Of a DNA stretch of 64,000 bases, positions 9,873-21,468 are shown in pieces; positions within the stretch are counted from its first letter, which is position 1, and each line of letters opens with the position of its first letter. The position numbers and the translations under genes were made by a program. The stretch is from Podospora comata (Eukaryota > Ascomycota > Sordariomycetes > Sordariales > Podosporaceae). Location: the NCBI GenBank assembly GCA_017354895.1, contig CP071496.1:2294001-2358000 (forward strand). The letters run 5' to 3'. Under the pieces are notes generated by a model. That model saw only the letters and a program-made list of their open reading frames with translations. It did no database searches and was not told the DNA's origin.

Positions 9873-12800
9873 CGGGGGCAACAGCGAGACTTTAAAAAAG
9901 ATAACGAGAGGGTTTGAAGTGGGTAGGTAGTAGATACTAGGCTATCTCCAGACCAAACCTTCTTTTTCTTTTTCCTTTCTTTTTTCGGTGCAACCGCGCT
10001 TCACACTTCGTTACCTGCAGGAAGCACGAAATACCCGTTCCGTCACTTGTTGGAACAAGACAAGAGCAAGGGAAGACAATAGACAACAAAATGGGCGGGC
10101 GGAGAGAGGCGGAGGGTTCGGAAGGTGGTGGAGGTGGTGGATGTGGTGGATGAACCCTTCATTGAAAACGGCAGAAAAAAAAAAGTTGGTGGGACTCCCC
10201 GGCTCTGTTTGGATGATGGAAGGGGCAACGGCAGTCGATGCGACCCCAGCGAGTGGCAGCCAAGTTCCTAGACGACCGCTGCGACAGGGGGGCCAAAGCA
10301 GGATACGGCAGGGATGGTATCACAATCCGTCTAAAAAGGCGGTATGGGCTAGGGAATCGGCGCTAGAGGTGGGGTAAAAAAAAGAAGAAGCTCCCCGACG
10401 TGCGCAAAAACCTGCAGTCGCATGCACTTTCTTGCCTGCAATGCTGCGCTCGACTGCGCTCTTCCTCATCATCCAGCTGCGCGGGCCCACATAATTTTTC
10501 TGACTGTCACGAATCCTGTGTTCCCTCGCGATGTCAGAGCTCACCACCACCAACTCAGGTCGACTAGGTTTGTTGGTTATCGCGGGGAAATCGCATGGCC
10601 TCCGAGGGGCAGTCACGCCGAAAATGGACATCTGCCAATAAGATGAAGCAGTTAACCAGGAAAGGCAGTTCTGATCGCCCCCCGTCGAAACAAAAAAGGA
10701 CCCTGTTCTCGCTCATCCGAGGCACGGCGAACGATGGCAGGCAGAATTGCTCCGTCATCAGAGCATCAGTGGACAAATTACATACATAGCCCGCCGTTGG
10801 CGTTGATCTGTGACATCAAGACCCCGCCATCAACAAAGAGCACCGGCAGAACACCATCTCGACAGACCAAACAACAAGCAGCCTCGACCAAAATCTCGCG
10901 AGAGTCTCACGTGCTGTCGTGTGTTTCGCGTCCGGGACCCGGGTGGACAGATGAATGATTGATAATGATAAGACTTTTTCGGGGTCCAAAAACTGACGAA
11001 AAGGCCGCATCGGAGTGGATGGCAGGTGGATTTTGTCCTTGTCAGTGTTCCCTTCGCCCCTGATGCAATATCCCAGACTTTCTCCACAAAACGAACGTCC
11101 CAGAAGCCGACTAGACCGGGCTCGCTCACTCTGGTTGTCGTGACCACGCGAAGCGCAAACAATTCCATCCCATCACCGAGCCTCTACAACGGCGCTCCAT
11201 TATTCTGCCGCGACGATTTGTCCGCAGCACAGCACCGGTTCCAACGCCGTACTCGGTCACACCAGCAGGCAACAAAGCACCACCAGCCTTCCCCGGATGA
11301 CTCTTTTTTTAATTTATATATATATATATATGTAATTTTTTTTTTTGATAAACTTGGTGGCCTATACTGCGCCAGCCGCGCCAGAGTTTTTTGTAACCAA
11401 CCCTCTTCCCCCAGTCAACCGTTCGTTTGCCTGGTTGCCACGGACCACAGTTTATTAACAGCTTCCCCCCACTTTTACACACACAGACCCCCACCTCCGC
11501 CATGGCGCTTCTTGCGGTAAGTGGGCCCGGCTAGAGAACGGCGAGAAAATTAGATCTGGCCAATCACGGCACGTCTATTGGACTGGATTTCCTCTTTTGG
11601 CCGCGGGGCACCAATCATACCCCGCTTAGATTTTCAACGCACCGACCACCGCCGATGTCGTTACGTGAGACCCGACCACCACCCTTACGTCCGTCATGAG
11701 ACATTTCCCACTGCCGTTCCAGATGTTCGACCCTGATTCAGAAAGAGGAGAGACCCCGAGACCCCTAAACTCCAAGTCAGAGTCTCGACCAGTTGATCAA
11801 TTAATCAATGTGAATATGTCTGTTGCCGATAGACAAGATTGAGCAATCAGAGGCAACAGATGCAAGTCTGACCCAGAGCGTCCCAGCTGTAACCCACCTT
11901 CAAGGATACCCACATCAAACACTGTCTCTCGAGACCCGAGAATCAAGTTTGTCTCTCGCTCATCTCTCGAGCCTAATTAGCCCATTCCAATCCCCTACAC
12001 GAATGATCTCATAAACTGATCACTTTAGCTGAGAGAGAAAAGAGATGGCTGGCAGTAGTGTGCCGCTCACTCACTTACACTTACAAACGGAGAGCATGGC
12101 AACCCCAACTTTTTTTTTTTTACCCAGCCAGTGACAGCAGCAAACCACACGCAACACTGCACCCCAAATTCTTCTCAGCCCGTCCCGGCTTCGGGTAACC
12201 AATCAACCCGACCAAATATTGGGTAGGAATTTACATTACACCGAGCTCGAAACAAATTTGGGGTTTTCTCGGAAACTCACCGCCTTTGGGAACTGGACCT
12301 TTTTCCCCTCCCCCTCATCCATCTTTTTTTTTTTTTGGGTGTCCCCTCACCATCCATCCCGCTTCCACACATCGATCAAGTTTCACACCACCTTCGCTCA
12401 CCGCCTTACAAGACGATTGGGCTAGTCGGTGCATGACAACAATCTGGTCTTTTTTTTCCTTGTTTAAGCGCTAATGCTAGGGTTAAGTATCTTTAGCTAA
12501 ATAAGGGTCGGTTAAGTAGTATGCGCATGTGGGTAGTCGTGGCAGTATGAACTCCAACGGTCTGGATTCATGTGATCGGGGAGAGGACAGCGAGGAAGTA
12601 AACAAAACAGGACAAGATATTTGAGTCGCTTGTGGCGGCAGAGATAATATCATGATAGTTTGCAAGCGATGGTTCATTTTGGCAAGTGTTTGGAGAGGGA
12701 AAGCCTGAGCCTCATGGTGTGGTCTTGGCTTTGCTGCATCTTGTCTCCAGCCAACGGCTCACACGGCACTTGACCTATACATTCAAGTAAGGTTGTCTAC

Positions 12801-13466
12801 GCAAGTCTTCACAACTTACATTTCAGAAGCGCCTGTGTGTCAGACTTGTGGTCGAGATAACACCAGACATCCCGCGTAGGGCCACAACCTTGGAACAGCA
12901 GTTCTCATGTCTGAGTCTAAAGCCTCGCTCTGGAAGTTATTAGCACGCTTGAAGCACAAAATGCCAGGCAAAAGTCCCCCAAAGGGAAACCCATGATGAC
13001 AGGAAAACATTTGGGAGATGTGGCACCCAAGTACTCATGAGAATTAGGTGACGCCAGCGTCGTTCTGACTTACAGCCATTGAGCTGTCATGTTGAGGTTG
13101 TCATGAACTCTGGGTTCCAGGTTTATACGTCTTCTTTTCTGAACTGGGCTGACTGAACAAATCCCGTCTGCCTGCACGTCCCGGGAAAGACTCAAAGTTT
13201 CTTCTGGATGGCTTCTACATTAAGTTTGGTTCACGACTCGGATGTGGAAATTTGGGCTTGCAGAGTCTGTAAACTTTGAAACGACAACATTCTAAACAGT
13301 CACTTCCTTTATATAAACCTCGACCTTGCCATTCTCTCTCTGTCGAATCGTCTCCTGCTCCACATCCAACAAGGGAACCGATATCTGATCAAGCTTTTCG
13401 ACCCTACACGCACACACAATAGATAGGGCGCGACTAACATAGCATCCTCCGACATCAATCCATCGC
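9873..13466. other. Long gene-poor intergenic region
   Basis: No convincing gene is visible in about 3.6 kb. The part next to 9872 is the promoter of the GDS1 gene and is rich in T-tracts (near 9960-9985). A TA microsatellite lies near 11315-11332, next to T-runs. T-runs also occur near 12110 and 12320. An ATG in good context at 11502 is followed after five codons by GTAAGT, but no supported downstream exon was found. The region could hold long leaders, non-coding transcripts or enhancer-like sites. Confidence 0.4.
11315..11332. repeat. TA microsatellite
   Basis: A run of alternating T and A lies between T-rich tracts in a gene-poor stretch. Confidence 0.85.
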
Positions 13467-14686
13467 CATGAGTTCAACCCCAACTGCGAACCTTGGTTCG
13501 CATGAGCGTTACGCTGCAGGGAGTCAGACTCAAGTTCCACAAACATCGCGCCCCTGAGCCGTTTTGCTCGAATTACAGGGGATCACGCCCCAGGCGCGAA
13601 ATATGTCGAGGCTCTGGCCGTCCAGACGATGACGAATTTACTCTCAAGGGCCGTGTCAACTTTGTCCTTCACAACCCCCCGTTGGCAACCGAACCCCCCC
13701 GAGACTCCTGGTGAGGCCGTCATGGCCATCACCGGCGACCTGAGCACCCGCGACTTCAAGGATGTCGAGCGTAAAGGAGGCCCCCGTGTAGTCACCTGCT
13801 ACTCGGATGACGACCCAACAATCAAGCGCATGGCCAAAATATTCAACGCTTTGGATCACCCTTTGATGGGTGATCCAAACTGTGACCTCCGCCCCCGGGA
13901 AACCTGCGTCGAGTGTATGGATTGCACAGCGCGCGCAGATCTGGACTACGCAATGGAAGCAGCTGTTTATGAGGGTTTTTCTGCGCCTGGGAATGAGAAG
14001 TTCAAGCACATCGTCCCGACGTACCATGGCAGTTGGACGTTTGCCCTGCCGATGCATCAGGCTGGCAAGCCTCGGTGGGTGAGGATGGTGCTGATGGAGC
14101 ATTGTGAAGGGGAAGTGATGGATAAAATCATGGGCAAACAAGTCATACCCAAGCACGACGACGACGACGACTACAGCGAACCAAACATTAAATACACCCT
14201 CGACTACGGTAAACTTCCCCCCGAAGCAGGCCATCTCTCCATCATGAAACAAATCATCGAAACTGAAATCAGGATGATGTGGAACGTCGAAATTAGCATT
14301 ACACCTTGCAATGCGAGGCTCAAGACGGAGAATATCTTTGTCTGCAACGACGGATCCGTCAAGTTCATCAGTTTTAGAGAGGCAAAGGCGTACCGCTATC
14401 TTGACGAGACGGAGGATCACCCAAACCAGATCTATGATGGGCGGTAGGACTCAGGCGTGCCAGCGGCGGAGATGAGGCCAATGAAGTCTCCGATTGAGAG
14501 ATACTGGTCTAAATGCTTCCTCGAACATTTCGGTCGTTGGCTCCAGAGGCCTGGGAAAAGAACGAGTGGTTGATTGACACGTTCGGCTCGGAGAAGGAGT
14601 TAGAAAAGTATGAGCCGATCAAAGACGAGTGGTTCTGGGAGAGAGAGCCTATAAGGGACAAGGCGAAAAGGTGCGCAAGTGGTTAG
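13467..14686 (+). pseudogene. Fungal protein-kinase-like / phosphotransferase-like gene, apparently decayed
   Basis: The main open frame is 13629-14447, and coding-like sequence extends upstream to an acceptor-like TTACAG at about 13577. A possible first exon begins MSSTPTANLG at 13467. The product resembles a lineage-expanded fungal kinase-like family: YHGSWTFALPMHQAGKPRWV, then VRMVLMEHCEGEVMDKIM, IIETEIRMMWNVEI and NIFVCNDGSVKFISFREAKA. The frame closes at a TAG ending at 14447, yet homologous-looking sequence goes on: MKSPIERYWSKCFLEHFGRW, and, after a change of frame, EAWEKNEWLIDTFGSEKELE, ending at 14686. An in-frame stop and one frameshift therefore separate parts that belong together. 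Usual kinase motifs (glycine loop, HRD, DFG) are not clear. A truncated but expressed protein cannot be excluded. Confidence 0.6.
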
Positions 14687-14935
14687 AAGATCATGATCCG
14701 GACGAGAGGCCCTCCAAGAGAGCTCGGCATGTATAATTCAACAGGACTATTACTACTAGTTGGACTTCTTGCAACATCTTTCAAGGCCTTTATATCTTAT
14801 GTCAAACCTTCCCCCAGGTGAACTTCAATCATCCCCCGTACCTTGCCCCTTTTCTTGGTGCGAGTAGGGTGTGTTCCGCATACCTCCACACATGAACCCA
14901 CCTTCCGAGCAATTTCTCCAACAAATCAAGTAATA

Positions 14936-15006
14936 GCATCAGTGGTTTAGTGGTAAAATCCATCGTTGCCATCGATGGGCCCCGTGTTCGATTCACGGCT
15001 GATGCA
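14936..15006 (+). tRNA. tRNA-Gly (GCC anticodon)
   Basis: A 71-nt intronless tRNA. The acceptor stem GCATCAG pairs with CTGATGC before a final A. The anticodon stem CATCG/CGATG encloses loop TTGCCAT with anticodon GCC. The A box (TGGTTTAGTGG) and B box (TGTTCGATTCA) are intact, and a T-run starting near 15014 can stop RNA polymerase III. Confidence 0.95.
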
Positions 15007-15149
15007 ACTCAACTTCTCTTTTGCATTTTTTCTACCTCTCTCTCATCTATGCTCCTTCAGAGGCATTTATTTCCTCACCTTCTTTTTCTTTTATTTCAAC
15101 CACACCACAAATCCCACCCTTGATCCCTCTTGAGCACAAAACCTCCCCG

Positions 15150-16578
15150 TCAAATCTTCTCCCCCTCCAAAATCCCCCTCGCCTCCTCCCCCCTCCACCA
15201 ACTCTTCCCCTCCTCCCCCGGATACCCAAACCGCTCCATACTCTCCCCCCTCATCTGAACCGAATACCCCGGCTGCGTAGGCGTGACATAATACCCCTTT
15301 TCAATGACACTCGGCCAGACAAAATGCTCATGCAAATGATCCACGTACTCCAACACCGACTTCTGCCCGCTCACCACCACATAGTCAATCGTCGACAAGT
15401 GCTGCGTATACTCCGGCAGCCCGACCCCGCCACTATGCGGCACGATCGGAACCCTAAACTTCTTCGCCATCAGCATCACCGCAAGAACCTCATTGACACC
15501 ACCCAGCCGACAGGCGTCAATCTGGCAAACGTCTATGGCGCCCGACATGAGGAACTGCTTGAACATGACCCTATTCTGGCACATCTCCCCCGTGGCGACC
15601 TTGATGCCGTAGGGTTTCAGCGCAGTTCTTATAGCCAGATGCCCCAGGACATCATCAGGAGAAGTTGGCTCTTCAATAAACCAAGGTTTGAAACCCGCAA
15701 GGGATTTCATGTACTCGATCGCCTCGGGCACGCTCCAGATCTGGTTGGCGTCCACCATGAGGATTTTCTCTCCCGGGGTGGGTGATGAGTCGAGGACTTG
15801 ACGGGCGATGGTCAACCGTTTGATGTCTTCCTGTAATGACCCGCCTACTTTGAGCTTGAAGTGCCTGTACCCCTGTGCGACTGTTTCCTGGAGCAATCTC
15901 CTCATTTTGGATTCGTCGTAACCAAGCCAGCCCGCGGAGGTGGTGTACGCGGGTACAGCTTCGTTTCTTTCCGCCTGGGCGATTCGTTCGGGCTTACCCT
16001 CTTGCATTGACTGCAGGAGGGAGAGGGCTTCCTCGGGGGTGATGGCGTCGGTGATGTAGCGGAAGTCGATGCAGGCGACGAATTCTTCTGGGGTCATGTC
16101 TGCTACTACCCTCCAGACGGGTTTGTTGAGGGTTTTGGCCCATAGATCCCACAACGCGTTGACTACCGCGCCAAGGGCGAGGTGGATGACTCCTTTTTCT
16201 GGGCCTATCCAGCGGAGCTGGGAGTCGTTGACTAGGTGCCGCCAGGTGGCGCCAAAGTTTGTGCCGACGAGGGAGGAGAGGGGGGTGTGGAGGATGCGGG
16301 GGGCGAGGTGGGAGATGGCGGCGCAGACGAGGTCGTTTCCGCGGCCGATGGTGAATGTCTGTGATGGGGGTTAGCAATAAGGGTGGCTTATAAGGGGAAG
16401 GGGGGGGGGAGCGGACCATGCCATGGCCGGTGAGGTCGGAGTCGGTCTCGAGGATGCAGTAGGCGGCTGAGTAGTCTCCTGCCGCGTTCATGGCGTCGGA
16501 GCCGGTTTTATCTAGGGAGGTGGGGAAGCGGACATCGCGGGTTGAGAAGGAGGTTATGGTTATATCTTTGGGGGCCAT
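15150..16578 (-). CDS. lgd1: L-galactonate dehydratase (enolase superfamily)
   Basis: This enzyme converts L-galactonate to 2-keto-3-deoxy-L-galactonate in the fungal D-galacturonate (pectin) pathway. Two exons, 16417-16578 and 15150-16358, give 456 aa. The start [20 protein letters not shown] and the block [20 protein letters not shown] match the known fungal LGD1 proteins closely. The catalytic KxK is FKLK (K222, K224). Metal ligands are D257 in MVDANQIW, E283/E284 in FIEEPTSP and E312 in [17 protein letters not shown] supplies H362. The intron donor is GTCCGC, a poor match to consensus, but the join restores TGHGM-TFTIG exactly and phase is 0. No other pathway gene (reductase, aldolase) lies in the window. 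The related L-fuconate dehydratase is a less likely identity. Confidence 0.92.
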
Positions 16579-17471
16579 CTTGGGGGTGTGTAGATTGTAT
16601 CCTATATCCGGCTCTTTGAGTGTGCGGTTTTGAGCTGTGTGCGAGGCTGTGAGATGGTGGCTAGGATGTAAGGTCTAAAAGAGCGTATTCTTGAAGAGTT
16701 AAAGAAGAAAGCCAAGTAAACATATCCAGAAACTCATCATAATACAGCTCCGATCCAGGAACGCGGGGCAGCTTGGGGATAGCTCGGGTTTGTGAGGGGA
16801 ACAGTGGGGTGAACTGGGGAAACACCAGTTGAAGGAGCGCCGTTTGATTGACGGATAAATCGTGGGGGTGGTATTCTGCTCCATGACATAACCGTTGACT
16901 GGGGGTCGGGTCAATTGATTACGAGGTTGTGATTGTGGATTGCCCCTTTTCAATTCAGGGGTAGTAAGTCCCAAGCGTGATCTCGGTATCCTACCGAATA
17001 GCACGTGGATGGACGGCTGCTTCTACCCCAAGTGAGCAAAAGTAGAGTCCGACATATTTACGGAGTTTATTTTGGTCAAAAGGGGCTGCTGCTGCTGATG
17101 CAACACCAGTAGGCTAAGTTCCGAAGGCGACTCGGGACAAACAGAGTGGAAAACTTGAGCTCCTACAAGGGCAAGGAAAGCAAACTTCTCTGAGATGAAC
17201 CACAGCTTCTTTTGCTGGTGGTAGAAAAATATTGCGAGGGTGGACGCGTGGATCCTCGGATTTTGTGTATAAGCCGTGTTCAGATCGGAGCGTCCTGGTC
17301 AGAGACAATGCTGGTCGAGTTCCGACGATCTTTGGCCAGATGATAATGTAGGCAGTGATATTTCGACGAGAATAAGTTTAAATAGTCCCATCATCTCCTT
17401 TCTAAGATGCCCGTCACTCACCTCATTACCGCATCAAGATTATACTATTCACTGTACAAACCTACTTCAAG
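16579..17471. other. Divergent intergenic region between lgd1 and the DJ-1 gene
   Basis: The two genes point away from each other, so this 0.9 kb holds both promoters. A CT-rich stretch at 17395-17470 precedes the DJ-1 start. No gene or distinct repeat was seen. Confidence 0.45.
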
Positions 17472-18239
17472 ATGTCTTCCAAGACCTTCAACCTCTCCAA
17501 GCCAGACCGAACTGTGCAAGTCGGTGTGATCCTTCTCGGCGGGTACGTCCCTTGTAACAGTTCTAGAATCTGACACTGACAAGATCGTATCAGTCTCACC
17601 GAATTCCTCGACGTGGCACCTGTCGACCTCTTCAACAGCCTCACGCCCAGGTTTCTTCAAACCTTGTCAAGCTCTTTCCTTCCGGCCCATCTCTTGCAAC
17701 AAGCCATAGACATGGAATTTCACTGGGTGACTGAGACAGGCAAAACCCCTTCAGTCAGCAACCTTACCGCGCGCACAACCATCGTGCCGACCGACTCCTT
17801 TGCAACCTGTCCTGTCTTGGACATTGTCCTCATCGGAGCCTACCACGCTGGGTATAACCCGACCGAGGCAGAGTTGGCTTATGTCCGCAAGGCGTACGAC
17901 AACTGCTCTGCCTTTATGACCATCTGCGGCGGCATTGAGGTCCCCTTGAGAGCTGGCATCTTGGAGGGCAAGACTGCCACGGGACCGAGATTTATGTTGA
18001 ATATTCTGAGACAGCTGGCACCAGGAACGAACTGGATTGAGAAACGCTGGGCGAGCGATGGCAAGTTGTGGACGAGTGGAGCTCTGCTGAATGGGACGGA
18101 TATGGTGGCGGCCTTTCAGAGGGAGGTTTGGGGTGGGAAGTCGCTTACAGAGGAGGATTCCTTGGTTGAGTTCATGGCCAGGGTGGGAGGCGTTCCCGTG
18201 AGAGACGTTGATTACAAGGATGTGGATTGGAAGCTGTGA
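17472..18239 (+). CDS. DJ-1/PfpI family protein
   Basis: Exon 1 is 17472-17542 and exon 2 is 17594-18239, joined across an intron with a GTACGT donor and CAG acceptor, giving 238 aa. The sequence follows the class I glutamine-amidotransferase-like fold: VQVGVILLGGLTEFLDVAPV at the start, LDIVLIGAYHAG in the middle, and the nucleophile elbow FMTICGGIEVPLRAGIL with Cys135. The later WTSGALLNGTDMVAAF is also typical. In this family the Cys is used by glyoxalase III, isonitrile hydratase or stress-protection members; the fungal branch seen here is uncharacterised. The intron sits between the glycine pair and LTEF, early in the gene. Confidence 0.85.
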
Positions 18240-19076
18240 TCTTCTGGACGTTTTGGGCTTGTTTGCTTCAGAACTTCGTGTTAGCTTCCGTGCTTTGCTG
18301 TGGAGGTATCACATGACGATAGTTAGGCAATAAGAGAAGGAGCAACTGAGGGCTGATGTCACGTTCCACTCGCTCAAATAGTCACGACTGATCGGATCAC
18401 ACTCTCTCAAAACCTTTCTCCCTTCCCACATCCAAGGCTGCCGCATGCCCCTTCACCACAATCCAACATTTATCACCATGTTCGTTGAACGAATCCAACA
18501 TTTATCACCATGTTCGTTGAACGGTGCACTCGGCTATCCCATCTTCGAGTCATATCGTGGAAGCCATGACAGTCGTCCACGTACAACGGTACGTCGTCCG
18601 AACGAAAAATTTCATCACACTTCAAACCTGGCATGCCCCTTTTTACGCTCTCACCAGCAAGCGGTTGATCGATTCCAGACACCGATCTCGAGCAGGATTG
18701 GCCATTCCTAATCTACTCAGAACTGACAGGTTCCACCTGAACCACCAGGACACGTACTTCGTCTTGCCGTACACACGTCCACCCCATCTACCGAACCACA
18801 GAGATTGCCATATACTGTGCTCTGTTTTACACTGCTCAACAGTAACCCCACAGTTCGGGAAGCCTCAATATCTTCACGTCGTTTGTTCAGCTCTGGCAAT
18901 CCCGTTGTCCTGTTCGAAAGTACGCAAGTTGCACACTCCCCATAACCCAAGACTCCATGGGTTAGCCGTCGACGCTGGCCATGTCAGATCGGTATTCAAG
19001 TATGCCCCCAAAGTCCCCAAAGTGAGAGATTGTCCTCCCGTTCTCGGTTTGATATTTTTCGAGACCTCAGACCAAA
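18240..19076. other. Intergenic region upstream of the CCC1/VIT1 gene
   Basis: Holds the 3' flank of the DJ-1 gene and the promoter/leader of the transporter gene. The open frames here overlap each other and lack family features. A perfect 32-bp duplication lies at 18460-18523. Confidence 0.45.
18460..18523. repeat. Perfect 32-bp tandem duplication
   Basis: Two identical, adjacent 32-bp copies (18460-18491 and 18492-18523), each starting AATCCAACATTTATCACC. Perfect identity suggests a recent duplication. It lies about 550 bp upstream of the transporter start. Confidence 0.9.
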
Positions 19077-20087
19077 ATGTTCGCCGTGCCGATAGAGGAA
19101 TTCAGAAAGATAAGGGAAAATAGGCGTAAGCTGGCAACATCGACCAAGTCATCAACAACACCACCACCACCGAGTCTCGACAATGTCTCGACGGATATAG
19201 AGCTTCAGCTTCCCGCTTCTGCGATTATAGATGATGCCCAGGGGCCCGACGCTCACAAGCCATTGATCAACCCCCGTCTCATATCCGACGCTACAATCGG
19301 TCTCTCAGACGGTCTCACTGTCCCCTTTGCTCTCACAGCAGGACTTACCGCGCTAGGAGACACCCGTACAGTCATCTATGGTGGTCTGGCAGAACTGATA
19401 GCAGGCGCCATCTCAATGGGACTAGGAGGTTATCTTGGAGCAAGGGGAGAATTGGCAGCATACGAAGAGTCACACTCTAGGCTGATGACGCTCCTGCAAG
19501 AACCTGGGCCGCCTACCAAGTCCGCCATCACCGCCGGCCAAGACGCTGTCATTGAGGCGTTGCAGCAAGCCTTGTTTCCTCTGCAGGTACACAGACTGGA
19601 CCTGAAACACCAGCTTATCGAGGGCGAGAGTGAAGAATGGGTGGGATTACTGTTGAGGTTACAAGGCATTTCCCTTCCTTCAACATGTACCGACGACGAC
19701 TGTACGAAAAGCCATGACCAAAAGGCCGAGGAGAAACGGAGGAGAAGGAGACAGAGAGATGACAGCAGGACGAGGGCAATGCAATCGGCCGTCACAATAG
19801 CGGCCGGGTATTTCCTCGGTGGGCTCCTACCGCTTATACCGTACTTTTTCGTGGCCGGACATATCGGAAAGTTGATGACGGGGCTGTACATCTCGATCGG
19901 AGTTATGGGGGTAGCGTTGTTCACGTTTGGCTATGTCAAGACGGCTGTGGTGGTTGGGTTTGGAAGGCAGCACGCAAAGAAGAGTGTGCTAGGGGGTGTG
20001 CAGATGGTGATTGTAGGGGGGATGGCGGCCGGGGCTGCTATGGGTTTAGTTAAAGTGTTTGAAGGGGTTGGGACGTTTGGGTCATGA
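19077..20087 (+). CDS. CCC1/VIT1 family vacuolar iron (manganese) transporter
   Basis: A single exon of 336 aa. The family's first membrane block is clear: LINPRLISDATIGLSDGLTV, then FALTAGLTALGDTRTVIYGG and LAELIAGAISMGLGGYLGAR, followed by a conserved GELAAYEE helix. The cytosolic middle part carries metal-binding-type acidic and cysteine residues (CTDDDCTKSHDQ) and a basic run (EEKRRRRRQRDDSRTR). Three further membrane segments follow: AVTIAAGYFLGGLLPLIPYF, MTGLYISIGVMGVALFTFGY, and VLGGVQMVIVGGMAAGAAMG. Members move cytosolic Fe2+ and Mn2+ into the vacuole for storage and detoxification. The cysteine-containing loop insertion is longer than in plant VIT1. Fungal homologues are usually induced by high iron; no regulatory site was confirmed here. 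Confidence 0.9.
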   Translation: MFAVPIEEFRKIRENRRKLATSTKSSTTPPPPSLDNVSTDIELQLPASAIIDDAQGPDAHKPLINPRLISDATIGLSDGLTVPFALTAGLTALGDTRTVIYGGLAELIAGAISMGLGGYLGARGELAAYEESHSRLMTLLQEPGPPTKSAITAGQDAVIEALQQALFPLQVHRLDLKHQLIEGESEEWVGLLLRLQGISLPSTCTDDDCTKSHDQKAEEKRRRRRQRDDSRTRAMQSAVTIAAGYFLGGLLPLIPYFFVAGHIGKLMTGLYISIGVMGVALFTFGYVKTAVVVGFGRQHAKKSVLGGVQMVIVGGMAAGAAMGLVKVFEGVGTFGS

Positions 20088-20268
20088 TGTACGAGAGAAA
20101 AAAAAATTCGGGAGAGCTCATATAGACAGTCAGTACAGAGATATAAAGTGGGTTTTAAAAAGGGGGTATTTTTGTTATCAAGGCGTTTGTGTGAATTTCA
20201 TTTACACCTGCATATCCTACACATGTGTGACCTCTCTCCAGGGTTGTGATATGGTGACGAGGGAAAGC

Positions 20269-20490
20269 TTAGGCACCACCCTCCCGCTTGGCGTACTCCT
20301 CCTCCATGGCCTCTTCGTATTTCCTGTCTGCCTCCTTTTCGGCTTCGGTCTTGGGGCGGGTGACACCGGCGCCAGTGTTGACGCCAGCACCGGTGGGGAC
20401 GTTGGAGGTTTGCTGAGGGTTGATGTTGGAGGAGGAGGAGGGGTTGTTGGAGGGGGCCGAGGAGGTGGAGGAGGTGATTTTGTCGGACAT
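20269..20490 (-). CDS. Small conserved-looking protein, 73 aa, function unknown
   Basis: An intronless frame starting MSDKITSSTSSAPSNNPSSS, with a disordered Ser/Asn/Pro half, then GAGVTRPKTEAEKEADRKYE and the C-terminal helix EAMEEEYAKREGGA. The sharp change from low complexity to a charged helical tail, and the defined C-terminus, argue for a real gene; I recall similar short proteins with EEEYAKREGGA ends in filamentous ascomycetes, but have not searched. Its 5' flank is CT/AT-rich. The role is unknown. Confidence 0.65.
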   Translation of the reverse strand: MSDKITSSTSSAPSNNPSSSSNINPQQTSNVPTGAGVNTGAGVTRPKTEAEKEADRKYEEAMEEEYAKREGGA

Positions 20491-21468
20491 GATGTTTCTT
20501 TATTTGGTTGTTTGTAATGTTTTGAGAAAAGAGGTAGCAGATAGTTTGTGTATTGTGTGATGGATGGATGATGTGTTGTGAAAGCCGTGGTGAGTTGTGA
20601 AGTCTTCTTATAGCTCTTTGTGAGGGAGAGCTGGTGGCAAAAGGTGTCGTACAGCGTGCGTAATTGCCCAACTGAGCATTGGGACGGAGCGCTGAAGATG
20701 GCTCCGAGGGGGGTGGGTTATAGCGGGTGATCCCGCATTTTCAGGGACCAAAACCAGAACTCCACAGCAGGTTGTTGGGTAGAACTGTTTGTCAAGTTCC
20801 TCACTTGGGCAGAGGCTATATCCAAGAACACTCGAGTGTCGTCTCTTTTTTCGCGGAGATGGGAATCAAGATGGTGGGTGGTGGGCTTGGTTTTGTTCGT
20901 CGAGTCTCAACCTCACCTTCAACCCCCTTCAAGGAAGATTCAAAAGGCTACCTACACCGCTTACTTGAATATAGAGCATCTCATCACAGCCATCATGTCC
21001 TCACATCATCAGTCACACCAGCCGACACTCCAGCACAGCACAAGACTATTTATTCTCACTCGCTTTTCCCTCTCCTGACATAATTCTACAAGCACAACCC
21101 CTCAAAACCTCAACGCAAAAACCCCGCTTATATGAGCGCTCAACCCTAAAGCCTAATACTACACAGCCACAACAAACTCCCCGCCCTTAAACATTTCTTC
21201 CCAGCCCAAACGCCCCAATCCATGATTCACGTATACCTCGTCTAAGACACGCCCCAAAATGACCATAAACGCGCGCATCCGTGATGAAAAAAAATATTAC
21301 GCCATGTCATTATGCAAGTAACAACTCCCTCCGGTACCCGCCTGGGTGTTTCTTGGAAAATCTCCCTCCCAGCCGTGCAATGCAACTCTGCCTTGGCCGT
21401 GCAGAAGCACGAGGTTCCTCCTTCGTCAAGGTTTGAGAAGCCGGAGTTGTGTACTACATTACAACGTT
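20491..21468. other. Intergenic region between the 73-aa gene and NOT1
   Basis: Nothing gene-like was found. It contains the promoter of the small gene and the 3' untranslated region of NOT1. Confidence 0.45.

Noticed and set aside
11502-11830. Possible small spliced gene starting at 11502 (ATG, five codons, then GTAAGT)
   Set aside because: The best downstream exon (after an acceptor near 11721) would give a peptide of about 45 residues with no family features; signals can arise by chance.
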